From NCBI GenBank assembly GCA_913055595.1, contig CAJXLD010000006.1, positions 1 to 32,387 of the forward strand: DNA of 32,387 nt, read 5' to 3'. The notes beneath the pieces were generated by a model, which was given only the letters and a program-made list of their open reading frames with translations, was not told the DNA's origin and ran no database searches. The stretch comes from an uncultured Altererythrobacter sp. GTDB taxonomy: Bacteria > Pseudomonadota > Alphaproteobacteria > Sphingomonadales > Sphingomonadaceae. A program made the position numbers and the translations under genes. Shown piece after piece: positions 24,801 to 32,387 of the stretch (its first letter is position 1; the number at the start of each line of letters is the position of its first letter).

Positions 24801-24976
24801 ATGGTGCTGTCACCCTGATTGACTACCGGCTCAGCCGTGTCGAGGACAACCGGTGCCTCATCATCGGCATCGTCTCCCGAAGTATCCTGTGCATAGGCTG
24901 GCACGGCAGTTCCACACAGAAGCCCCACTGTAAGAGCCGAGAATACGGCCCGCTTGCTCACGTTAGTCCGTCGCAT
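21824..24976 (-). CDS. TonB-dependent receptor 1
   Basis: This 1050-residue outer-membrane active transporter has a signal peptide (MRRTNVSKRAVFSALTVGLL, cleavage near AYA-QD, about residue 29), an acidic linker and a TonB-box-like STIVVVGSRIRR. The plug domain (about 60-195) includes TLGLRGLGAGRTLVLLNGRR and EGASSIYGSDAVAGVVNV. A 22-strand-type barrel then ends in Phe (GRSLFVNVTTDF), as outer-membrane proteins do. Cysteine pairs occur in presumed outer loops (for example CDDF...YDNC and CYEDPTFDNRYC). A Tyr/Asp-rich stretch (TYLDGD, NDYDV; Tyr328) precedes the strand YTGFLSGAYEITPSVEIYGE. The ligand is unknown. A TPR-sulfotransferase lies 184 bases upstream in the same direction and a strong terminator follows. 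It is related to receptor 2 along most of its length. Confidence 0.93.
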   Translation of the reverse strand: MRRTNVSKRAVFSALTVGLLCGTAVPAYAQDTSGDDADDEAPVVLDTAEPVVNQGDSTIVVVGSRIRRDTFTTSSPIDVITREDIVFSGASATSEVLQSTAVTSGTAQINDTFLGYVSEGGPGANTLGLRGLGAGRTLVLLNGRRLAPAGAGPELIAADLNVLPAAIVQRTEILREGASSIYGSDAVAGVVNVVTDTEYDGVTLDFYTNQPLKDGGARTYRAAVIAGETFDKGYITGSFEFRRRTGLRYNERGEDYTCPRDLFVDPATGNEVGQLIPGTNQVRCHPFQYGSLGTAQNYMLGFSFESGAVDRFTYLDGDINTIYNVNDYDVRPTSSPVEDMEHLISPLDTYTGFLSGAYEITPSVEIYGEALFTRRESRQERSSQISIDPNQLGDEEWGGDFVGTPLEAYGYSVSPFFPDVVAGDPNVLFDGYNLLRVFIVPPLLTFEQNVNFFRANGGLRGDVGVGDLRFDVNVQHSRTDSTYFVEGIDSRKFAAALDPVIAPAGTPEEFVTMALPGQAGAGNSYTCAENVDTGGNFISGSTCVPANIFAPSFLAGDIPENVLGYLYDNFENSTDFHQTTIQAVVDGTLLDLPAGPLGFALGFEHREDYINDVPSEASQTSNLYNFSSSGITTGKDKVNEIFGEVAIPVLRDQPFFYDLSLSASGRWTDYKSYGSDFTYQFGGEWAPVPEFRVRGSYGTSFRAPNLFEQFVAGQTGFFGAGSDPCDDFANVWDPGDPVYDNCLAAVGAYLNNDLDNDGTFDNFIATSGPQVITEGGAGLLEAETSTSWGVGGVLDLSLGEATDFALAVDYFSVKVKDQVSQLGSDILDFCYEDPTFDNRYCDLIAPRETAQGNLDFFRNPYINVAQQSAKGIDFTSRFATDLFGGGFSATLRSTRMLKQITQDFPDDEPFNANGLLGYNGTTGGPKWSGQLDMRFTTADDRWTFRWGIDYIGKMDTESELSNANPTVRGIDVDVDLIAERYWEHGFSIQYRMPDVAQFTLGVNNVFDTKPSIIGTYTAAGNNFPRVGNYFNYSGYDFIGRSLFVNVTTDF

Positions 24977-25059
24977 ACATCAAGTCCCAATTTGTTTACG
25001 AACGTATGTAGGTGGACCGTCCAAAGGCCCACTCAGCCGCAGTGCTTGTCACGCCATCC

Positions 25060-25116
25060 TTTCAATTGAAACCATGCGTAGGTTTCCATGGAAACTTTCG
25101 TTACCAATGTGACGAA
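25060..25116. promoter_or_regulatory. palindrome cluster upstream of receptor gene 1
   Basis: Three inverted repeats lie in the 184-base gap before receptor 1: a perfect TTTCAATTGAAA (25060-25071), a perfect GTTTCCATGGAAAC (25082-25095) and TTCGTTAC-CAAT-GTGACGAA (25097-25116, one mismatch). The first two also offer an alternative pairing, GAAACC with GGTTTC (25068-25086). They lie 84-140 bases upstream of the ATG, a suitable place for operators. The remaining bases of the gap (24977-25059, 25117-25160) show nothing clear. Confidence 0.5.
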
Positions 25117-25160
25117 TTTGCTACACTTCAGTCTCGACACGAGCATGGAGGTGGACCGGG

Positions 25161-26753
25161 CTATTGCCCATCAGCCAGTGGTGGCGTGATGCCATATTTC
25201 GCGAACTCGGCGATCGCGCGCTGTGAACCCAGCCGATATCTTCTCCATCGCTCGACCGCACTGGAATAGATTGGCTCACGAACCTGGGCAGCACTTGCCG
25301 TCGCGGTGGGGCGCGGATTCTTGTGAAACTCCACGCAGCCAGGATCCCAGTCGAGACGGGCGAACTCCAACATTTGTCTGGCCTGCCCCTCAAGGTCGTC
25401 TACAACCTTCTCATATTCGACAGTCGTGAAGCGGGTATGAGGAAGTTCCTCCTCAAAGCGCCGGACCATCTCCTCGAAGCGAGCTACGAAGTGTACAGTC
25501 TCTGCGAAGTCGAGCGAGAAATGGTAGTCCGCAAAATCCGGCCCGAATAGCTGCCTGTAGATGCCGAAAGCGACGTCGAAGGGCGAACGCTTGAGGCACA
25601 GGATCTGCGCACCGGGCAAGGCGCGCAGGATAGCCGGTGCGTAGAAGATGTTGAAGGGGGTCTTGTCGATGACAAGCTTGCCCGTGTCCGCCGGATTCAC
25701 GCCAATTCGAGTCAGATAGTCATCACCGACCGATAGAAGGTCGTCCGTCGTCGAACCGTCACCGATCAACTCCGCGTCCAAGGCATCGATCCCGTCCTTG
25801 CCGAACCGCCTGCCCAAAGCGAGAATCCATTCTGGCGTTTCGCCGCGCGATTGGGTTCTTGGGTGGGAATCGAGGATACGTTGCACCAAGGTTGTGCCAC
25901 TACGTGGTAGACCCGATACAAAGAGTACGCGTCCGGCATCAGCAACCTCAGTAGCTATCTTGGCTTCGGCGGACTTGATTGCTGCTGAAAAGACCAAGGC
26001 GACAGCGCGGCGGTCAAATTTGCCCACATTCGGGCTCGAGAGTTTTGCGCGGTCAAGCCACTCAAGTGCACGATCCCACCTGCATTGTTCTTCCAGCATG
26101 CGTGACAAAGCATGGCCAAGGACAAGCTTGTCTTCACCATCGTTGGCATCTTCGAAGGCCATTTCGAGTTGCGAAATCCAGGCATCTTCCGGATCGGTTT
26201 CGAGACGTGCAAGGCCAAGCCAGGCATCTGACAAGGACGGGTCAATCCGGGTCGCACGAACAAAAGCCTTTTTGGCGCCGGTCAGGTCTCCTGTCGTTTG
26301 TAGTGCCGTTGCCAGATTGTACTGGTAGTCGGCGCGCTCCGGCTGCTCTTCTGCGGCATACTTCTGGAAAACAAGTGCCGGCTTGTGCAAGCCGACGCGC
26401 GCAAGCAGCACCCCTATTTCATTGGCGACATGCGCATCCGGCGCACCCGCAACTGCTGCTGCACGCGCTTTGGTCCGGGCTGTATCGATTTGTTTTAATG
26501 CCAGTGCAACGCGACCTTCGATTGCCAGGAGCCAGCCGGTTTCATTCTGCGAGGCGGAACGCGCCGACGCGCAAAGCCGCTTGGTCAGATCAAGATCGCC
26601 ACGCCCAATCGCTTCGGTCGCAAGGATCAGCAGAGCGTCTGGCTCCGTAGGGTCGCGTTGCAACGCGACCTGCGCAAAACGGCATGCTTCATTGCCGCGT
26701 CCCTCAGCAAGTGCTGCATATGCTTGGGCGAGTGGATCTGCCGAATTTGTCAT
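25161..26753 (-). CDS. TPR-repeat sulfotransferase
   Basis: This 530-residue protein fuses an N-terminal TPR superhelix (about 1-260; examples are the helix pairs around 8-40 and 140-175, with DYQYNLATALQTTGDLTGAK) to a C-terminal PAPS-dependent sulfotransferase domain. The 5'-phosphosulfate loop is SGLPRSGTTLVQRIL (about 280-294). RGETPEW (Glu305) and IDKTPF (Lys364) match in position the catalytic Glu and Lys of tyrosylprotein sulfotransferases as I recall them (GEET, NKDPF). The 3'-phosphate motif reads LKRSPFDVAFGIYR, with Gly where Ser is usual. No signal peptide, so cytoplasmic. ATG 26753 is chosen because the TPR part begins there; the Shine-Dalgarno is poor. The acceptor is unknown; TPRs suggest a protein substrate. 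Located between the two receptor genes. Confidence 0.9.
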   Translation of the reverse strand: MTNSADPLAQAYAALAEGRGNEACRFAQVALQRDPTEPDALLILATEAIGRGDLDLTKRLCASARSASQNETGWLLAIEGRVALALKQIDTARTKARAAAVAGAPDAHVANEIGVLLARVGLHKPALVFQKYAAEEQPERADYQYNLATALQTTGDLTGAKKAFVRATRIDPSLSDAWLGLARLETDPEDAWISQLEMAFEDANDGEDKLVLGHALSRMLEEQCRWDRALEWLDRAKLSSPNVGKFDRRAVALVFSAAIKSAEAKIATEVADAGRVLFVSGLPRSGTTLVQRILDSHPRTQSRGETPEWILALGRRFGKDGIDALDAELIGDGSTTDDLLSVGDDYLTRIGVNPADTGKLVIDKTPFNIFYAPAILRALPGAQILCLKRSPFDVAFGIYRQLFGPDFADYHFSLDFAETVHFVARFEEMVRRFEEELPHTRFTTVEYEKVVDDLEGQARQMLEFARLDWDPGCVEFHKNPRPTATASAAQVREPIYSSAVERWRRYRLGSQRAIAEFAKYGITPPLADGQ

Positions 26754-27030
26754 ATCTGATTGGTTCCAAGGGACATTCGACACACAGTTGCAGCAGCCAG
26801 CATCCTTCGCAAATTGGCCACACAGACTACGCAATCAACCTGTGGTCAATGTGCAACATAGCGCAAGCGAATCCGGATAGGATGGATAATAAGAATTGAA
26901 ACTAGTTTCGTCATCAAGCACTCCTGCCAATGGCACAAAGCTAGCCTGACTGTGCGCCACAGGGACTAGGCGACCAGTCGGGTATTCATTTCCAAGCCGA
27001 TCAGCTCGGTAAACAGTGGGGATAAAACCT
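26754..27030. promoter_or_regulatory. divergent control region between TPR-sulfotransferase and receptor gene 2
   Basis: These 277 bases contain no supported gene and must hold promoters for both directions. A perfect palindrome GAAACTAGTTTC lies at 26898-26909, made of the same GAAAC/GTTTC half-sites seen before receptor 1. A sigma-54-like -24/-12 element, TGGCAC-N5-TAGC, lies at 26931-26946 with the correct GG-GC spacing and one mismatch in the -12 part; it would start transcription about 75 bases before the receptor 2 start. No convincing sigma-70 pair was found. Confidence 0.45.
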
Positions 27031-30000
27031 GTGAAACTTCGATCAGCTCTAAAAGGTGCAAGCGCACCTATCGCACTTTCCGTGGCGCTGGCAGCAAACC
27101 CTGTGCTGGCCCAAGACGCTGAAGACGTCATGATCACCGATGCCGATGACGAGGAAACAACGCCCGTTTCTGCCGATGGCAGCTCCGGCGATACGATTTT
27201 CGTAACGGGCTCACGCATTCGGCGTGACGAGTTCACTGCGCCAGCCCCTCTGACAGTTATCGATCCGACCACCGCAGCACGCCAGGGCCTTAATAGCACG
27301 GCTGACATGATCCAGGGCTCACCGATCGCTTCTGGCTCCAGCCAGATCACCGATGCGATTTCCGCCAATTTCGTGACCAATGGTGGCACAGGATCACAGA
27401 CTATCTCATTACGCGGTCTTGGCGCTGAACGTACGCTGGTTCTGCTCAACGGCCGTCGCGCCGGCCCCGCTGGTACGCGTGGCGGCGTTTCCTCCTTCGA
27501 CCTCAACGTGCTTCCGCAATCCATCGTGGCACAGGTTGACCTGCTGAAGGACGGCGCTTCCTCCATTTACGGGTCGGACGCTGTCGCAGGTGTGGTCAAT
27601 CTGATCACCAAGCGCGACACCGATGGTATTGAATTCGATTTCTTCGGTTCGGTACCTTTCCATAGCGGCGGCGAACAATGGTCGGCCTCGGCAACATGGG
27701 GCAAGACGTTCGATCGCGGCCACGTGATGATTTCGGGAAGCTACCAGCGCCGCAATGAACTGAACCGTGGCGATCGCGACTATATCGGTTGCCCGAACTT
27801 GTACGGCTTCACCGATGAGAGCTTCACAACACGCGCCGATCTGATCGACCCGCGCACCGGCGACATCGCCTGTACAAGCGAGGACGGCGCGACGTGGGGC
27901 CATGTATGGACTTACGATTATAGCTATTACTACGGCGTCGACACGAACCTGCCGCCGCAATCGCCTGACGATCCTCCCGGTGACGGCGACGTTTACCTGA
28001 TTCAGTATGACTATGATGGCTCGCTGGCCCAGTATTTGGACCCCATCCCGGCAGCGACCCAGGCCGGTCATTTCTACGCACCGCCAGGCTGGTACATTAC
28101 CGGCATCGACCCACTGTCGGAATCTCTGCAGGATAACTACCACCCGCGTCGTGACTACGACAGTGTGATCCCGCAGACAGACCTTTATACGGCCTATATC
28201 GACGCGGCTTACGAGCTTACCGACTTTGCCGAAGTCTATGTCGAAGGCCTGTACAATAAGCGCAAGAACTATGTGAATGCGTCCGCCCAAGTCTACATGT
28301 TCGGTTTTGGTGAAAGCTTCTTCGGCGTTGAAGACGGCGTTTCCAATTTTGAATTCTGTGGCGATGATGATTGTACGTTCACCTATACTTACCCGGCCGG
28401 CACCGATGTCGACGCAGCCGAAGGCTACCCGGTCGATCCGCTGGCAGTCGGATGGGGCGGTCTGGTCGTACCCAGCCCGACAGGCTTCAGCGACTTCGTC
28501 GATAGCTCGATCGAGGTCGATTATTACCGCGTCGTCACTGGCTTCCGAGGTGATATCACCTCCAACTGGTCCTACGACATCTATGGCCAGTACTCTAAGT
28601 CTGAAGGCACCTATCGCGAGCAGACGCCGTTGAATGACGCACTGGATTATGGCACCTTCCGCACCGCGTCCTGCGTGGGTGAGACTGTCAGCCCGGGCAC
28701 GCCTCTCGAACGGCCCTGTGTCGACATCGACTGGTACAGCCCGCGCATCATGTATGGCGACTACACAGCGGAGGAAGCTGCATTCCTGTTCGGCTGGGAT
28801 GAAGGCCGGACCGACTACTCCCAGAAGTATCTGGAAGCCATCGTCACGGGTGACTTGATTGAGCTTCCCTGGAGCGGACCTGTCGGCCTCGCGTTGGGTG
28901 CAACGATCCGCGAGGATGAGATCAACGACACTCCCGGATATCTTCGGCAAAATGATCTGGCTTTCAGCCTCGGCATTGCCGGCATCACCGCTGGCAAGTC
29001 GGTGACCAAGGAAGCCTTCGGCGAAATCAACATTCCGCTGCTCGAAGACCTGCCAATGATTCAGTCGCTGAGCTTTACTGGTGCCGCTCGTGTTACAAAT
29101 GTGAAAGCAACGCGCGCATCGGACAGCTTCTCCTATGCTGACAACGGCAACTGGACATACAAGCTCGGCCTGGACTGGGAAGTTACAGACTGGCTGCGCC
29201 TCCGCAGCACCTATGGTACGTCCTATCGCGCACCGGCGCTGTTCGAACAGTTCCTGGCCGACCAAGTCGGTTCGGTTCGTAGCTGGCGCGATCCCTGTGC
29301 AAACCTCACGACCAACCTAGCCAATGGCGACATCACACAGCAGCGGTATGACAACTGCGTGGCCGACGGCATTCCGCTCAACCTGACCAGTTCAGGCGTG
29401 CAGCCACAGACTGTGACCGGTGGCGGTATCGGCGTGCTTGACCCGGAAACTTCCGACGCTTGGACGGTTTCGGGCGTCCTGACACCGAACTTCTCGTTCC
29501 TGCCTAACACGGACATCAGCATCGCTGTTGACTATTTCGAGATCGAGGTGAATGGCGAGATTGCGCAGCTCAACCCGACCGGCATCGTCTACGGTTGTTA
29601 TGATTCGGAATTCTTCCCGAACGAACCGCTTTGCGACCAGTTTGACCGCGTGCGTGACCTGGATCCGAGCGATCCGTTCTGGAACGCAGGTACGCCGGAG
29701 AATGTTGCAGTTATCCGCAACAGCTTCCTCAACATCAACAGCCAGAAGAATAGCGGCATCGATGTAACGACTCGCATCGTCCACGATTTCCCTGGTGATA
29801 CGACGCTGACGTTCCAGTCACTGATGACCTGGCAGACCAAGGACGAAGTTGCGCTCTTCGAAGGCAACTTTGAAGACAACAACGGTCTTGCCGGCCAGCC
29901 GAAGTGGGTGGGTGACTTTAACCTCTCTCTCGACACCGGCCCGTGGAATATCTTCTACGGACTGGATGTGATCGGAGGTACGGACAATACCGAATACTTC

Positions 30001-30285
30001 GTCGAGCGTTCCGGAGCCTTGTGTCAGGACTTCACGACCTACAGCACACCGGTCTGTGCGAAGCTGGATATCGACGCAAAGCTCTATCATAGCATTGCCG
30101 TCACCCGCGAGATTGATGACAACTTCCGTCTCACGGTTGGCATGACGAATATCACCGATGCCAAGCCGCCGCGCGTAACCGACGTCTCCGGTACTGGTGT
30201 CGATTTCAAGGGTAAGGGCGTTCTCTACTCGCAGTATGATCTGCGGGGACGTCGTGCCTTCGTGAATCTGAACATCCAGTACTGA
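27031..30285 (+). CDS. TonB-dependent receptor 2
   Basis: This 1084-residue outer-membrane transporter is related to receptor 1. It has a signal peptide (KLRSALKGASAPIALSVALA, cleavage near VLA-QD), the TonB-box-like DTIFVTGSRIRRDEF, a plug domain with TISLRGLGAERTLVLLNGRR and DGASSIYGSDAVAGVVNL, and a barrel that ends in the aromatic Tyr (FVNLNIQY). Presumed outer loops have paired cysteines (CGDDDC; CVGE...PCVD; CANL...NCV). The loop region around residues 294-376 is unusually Tyr/Asp-rich: TYDYSYYYGVD, QYDYDG, RRDYDSV. GTG 27031 is preferred because GGGGAT lies about eight bases upstream; GTG 27016 would add five residues. It diverges from the TPR-sulfotransferase and is followed by a terminator and a second sulfotransferase. 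Ligand unknown. Confidence 0.92.
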   Translation: MKLRSALKGASAPIALSVALAANPVLAQDAEDVMITDADDEETTPVSADGSSGDTIFVTGSRIRRDEFTAPAPLTVIDPTTAARQGLNSTADMIQGSPIASGSSQITDAISANFVTNGGTGSQTISLRGLGAERTLVLLNGRRAGPAGTRGGVSSFDLNVLPQSIVAQVDLLKDGASSIYGSDAVAGVVNLITKRDTDGIEFDFFGSVPFHSGGEQWSASATWGKTFDRGHVMISGSYQRRNELNRGDRDYIGCPNLYGFTDESFTTRADLIDPRTGDIACTSEDGATWGHVWTYDYSYYYGVDTNLPPQSPDDPPGDGDVYLIQYDYDGSLAQYLDPIPAATQAGHFYAPPGWYITGIDPLSESLQDNYHPRRDYDSVIPQTDLYTAYIDAAYELTDFAEVYVEGLYNKRKNYVNASAQVYMFGFGESFFGVEDGVSNFEFCGDDDCTFTYTYPAGTDVDAAEGYPVDPLAVGWGGLVVPSPTGFSDFVDSSIEVDYYRVVTGFRGDITSNWSYDIYGQYSKSEGTYREQTPLNDALDYGTFRTASCVGETVSPGTPLERPCVDIDWYSPRIMYGDYTAEEAAFLFGWDEGRTDYSQKYLEAIVTGDLIELPWSGPVGLALGATIREDEINDTPGYLRQNDLAFSLGIAGITAGKSVTKEAFGEINIPLLEDLPMIQSLSFTGAARVTNVKATRASDSFSYADNGNWTYKLGLDWEVTDWLRLRSTYGTSYRAPALFEQFLADQVGSVRSWRDPCANLTTNLANGDITQQRYDNCVADGIPLNLTSSGVQPQTVTGGGIGVLDPETSDAWTVSGVLTPNFSFLPNTDISIAVDYFEIEVNGEIAQLNPTGIVYGCYDSEFFPNEPLCDQFDRVRDLDPSDPFWNAGTPENVAVIRNSFLNINSQKNSGIDVTTRIVHDFPGDTTLTFQSLMTWQTKDEVALFEGNFEDNNGLAGQPKWVGDFNLSLDTGPWNIFYGLDVIGGTDNTEYFVERSGALCQDFTTYSTPVCAKLDIDAKLYHSIAVTREIDDNFRLTVGMTNITDAKPPRVTDVSGTGVDFKGKGVLYSQYDLRGRRAFVNLNIQY

Positions 30286-30312
30286 TCCAACAGGTCAGTC
30301 CTGAAACATGCG

Positions 30313-30348
30313 GGGCGGCGGGTGACAAACCCGCCGCCCTTCGTTTAT
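30313..30348 (+). terminator. rho-independent terminator of receptor gene 2
   Basis: GGGCGGCGGG (30313-30322) pairs perfectly with CCCGCCGCCC (30330-30339) around a TGACAAA loop, followed by TTCGTTTAT. It lies 28 bases after the receptor 2 stop and 36 bases before the sulfotransferase, which therefore depends on readthrough or its own start. Confidence 0.88.
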
Positions 30349-30383
30349 CGATCAACCAACCTTAGCATTATTGGGACAAACGA

Positions 30384-31175
30384 ATGACCCGCGTCCGCCT
30401 GCAGCCCGATACGCTCGACGAAGAGAACAAGAAGTTCAGCCACGAAAGGCTGCCACGTCCGCTCTTCCTTAATTCCGTTCCCAAATCAGGGTCTCACCTG
30501 CTCAAGAATATCATACGGATGTTTGTCCCGCTGGAAGATCACTTCAAGGACCAGTTCATCCAGTGGGGCAACCTCCAGAAATACAAACATGCTTTTCGTG
30601 CCGAAGCCCGCATGCTCAGCTGGGGACACCTGCTCTTTTCCGATGCCAGCGCGGTGGAAGCCGCACCGGCACGAAAGATTGTGCTGGTGCGTGACCCATA
30701 TACGTGGGTTTTGGCTCGCGCACGCTTCTTCTTGTCCGACGAATTCGGTGACAACTCGGTGCTGGTCAAAAATGGCGAACTGACTGTCGATTCCCTTATC
30801 AACCTCATGATCTTCGGCATCCAGGGCAAGGCCATGAGCATGCGCGAGCTTTTCACCTACAACGCCGTGGCATGGGCAGGCAGCGACTGCACGACGCTGC
30901 GCTACGAGGACCTCGTTCAGGCCGTTAAGACACTCGGTAGCGCGGAATCTGATGCCTATTTCATGCAGGTATTCGAGGCCGCCGGGCTGGTGTCCGTGCC
31001 CGACGACTGGCAGGAGCGCGTGCGGATAGGCTCCGACCGCAAGCAGTCGGGAACCGCGCGCGAAAACCTGCACACTATGGACGAAATCCGTATTCCCGAC
31101 GAATTGACAGACGAACAGAAAGCCCTCGTCGAGTTCAGCGCCCCCGGCCTGCGCAAAATCCTGGGTTACGAATGA
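30384..31175 (+). CDS. stand-alone sulfotransferase family protein
   Basis: This is a 263-residue cytoplasmic protein of the PAPS-dependent sulfotransferase fold. LFLNSVPKSGSHLLKNII (about 27-44) is the 5'-phosphosulfate loop and KIVLVRDPYTWVLARARFFL (about 98-117) the 3'-phosphate strand-helix. LSWGHLLFS (His about 81) could be the catalytic-base segment, as in KTHLP of cytosolic sulfotransferases, and LRYEDLV is the usual later strand. The Ser normally found in the 3'-phosphate motif (R..K..xxS) is Ala here. There is no signal peptide or membrane helix. It is much shorter than, and not obviously paralogous to, the TPR-sulfotransferase. It follows receptor 2 by 98 bases, suggesting a shared pathway. 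Acceptor unknown. Confidence 0.82.
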   Translation: MTRVRLQPDTLDEENKKFSHERLPRPLFLNSVPKSGSHLLKNIIRMFVPLEDHFKDQFIQWGNLQKYKHAFRAEARMLSWGHLLFSDASAVEAAPARKIVLVRDPYTWVLARARFFLSDEFGDNSVLVKNGELTVDSLINLMIFGIQGKAMSMRELFTYNAVAWAGSDCTTLRYEDLVQAVKTLGSAESDAYFMQVFEAAGLVSVPDDWQERVRIGSDRKQSGTARENLHTMDEIRIPDELTDEQKALVEFSAPGLRKILGYE

Positions 31176-31183
31176 TATGAAAT

Positions 31184-31207
31184 GGGCCGGAAACTCGCTC
31201 CCGGCCC
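31184..31207. terminator. bidirectional hairpin between sulfotransferase and clpB
   Basis: GGGCCGG (31184-31190) pairs with CCGGCCC (31201-31207) around a 10-base loop. It lies in the 39-base gap between the ends of the convergent genes. ATTTCAT follows on the minus strand and TCATCAAC on the plus strand, so U-tracts are weak. Confidence 0.65.
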
Positions 31208-31214
31208 TCATCAA

Positions 31215-32387
<1,173 letters not shown>

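Noticed and set aside
27409-29265. Open frame of 618 codons antisense to receptor gene 2
   Set aside because: It is the antisense shadow of a gene with strong codon bias; no signal, domain or ribosome site, while the plus-strand frame encodes a complete receptor.

Overview
The window looks like a chromosomal segment of a GC-rich (by eye about 60%) alphaproteobacterium of the Sphingomonadales, most likely Erythrobacteraceae (Erythrobacter/Altererythrobacter/Qipengyuania type). This rests on the gene order argS-SPOR-nagZ-scpA-scpB-tatA-tatB-tatC, the Tad pilus genes named in the Caulobacter (cpa) style, the very large TonB-dependent receptors and the style of the proteins. It is inference from families and synteny, not from a marker gene. 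No rRNA, tRNA, CRISPR array, transposase or phage gene was seen.

Layout. (1) 1-6412, minus strand: a tightly packed housekeeping operon read from argS (arginyl-tRNA synthetase) through a SPOR-domain membrane protein, nagZ (peptidoglycan recycling), scpA/scpB (condensin partners) and tatA/B/C (twin-arginine export; tatC runs off the left edge). A pair of REP-like hairpins lies just upstream of argS, and a small lipoprotein gene precedes them. (2) 7236-9648, plus strand: ispH, thrB and rnhA, nearly touching. rnhA carries an in-frame TGA at a position where RNase HI has a conserved Trp. (3) 9673-12028, minus strand: an alpha/beta hydrolase, a D-arginine-dehydrogenase-like flavoprotein and a 60-residue YegP/DUF1508 protein. 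(4) 12069-19375, plus strand: a Tad/Flp pilus locus, cpaA-cpaB-cpaC-cpaD-cpaE-tadB-tadC. The motor ATPase gene cpaF (tadA), usually between cpaE and tadB, is absent; a strong hairpin occupies the 72-base junction. No Flp pilin gene is seen either. (5) 19481-21685, minus strand: a MarR regulator with a palindrome over its own start codon, an MTA phosphorylase and an HSD10-like short-chain dehydrogenase.

(6) 21824-31175 is the accessory part and the most interesting region. Two large related TonB-dependent receptors are each paired with a PAPS-dependent sulfotransferase. Receptor 1 and a TPR-sulfotransferase fusion lie on the minus strand; receptor 2 and a short stand-alone sulfotransferase lie on the plus strand, diverging from a shared 277-base region. 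The sulfotransferase domain of the TPR protein resembles tyrosylprotein sulfotransferase at the 5'-phosphosulfate loop and at two catalytic positions. Both receptors have Tyr/Asp-rich stretches (including a shared Asp-Tyr-Asp) before a recognisably homologous barrel segment. A receptor-sulfation or sulfated-ligand-uptake system is a reasonable but untested hypothesis. Palindromes built from GAAAC/GTTTC-type half sites lie upstream of both receptor genes. (7) 31215-32387, minus strand: the C-terminal part of clpB, running off the right edge.

No gene-free stretch exceeds 300 bases. The longest are 26754-27030 (277 bases, divergent control region) and 24977-25160 (184 bases, palindrome cluster); both are annotated below.
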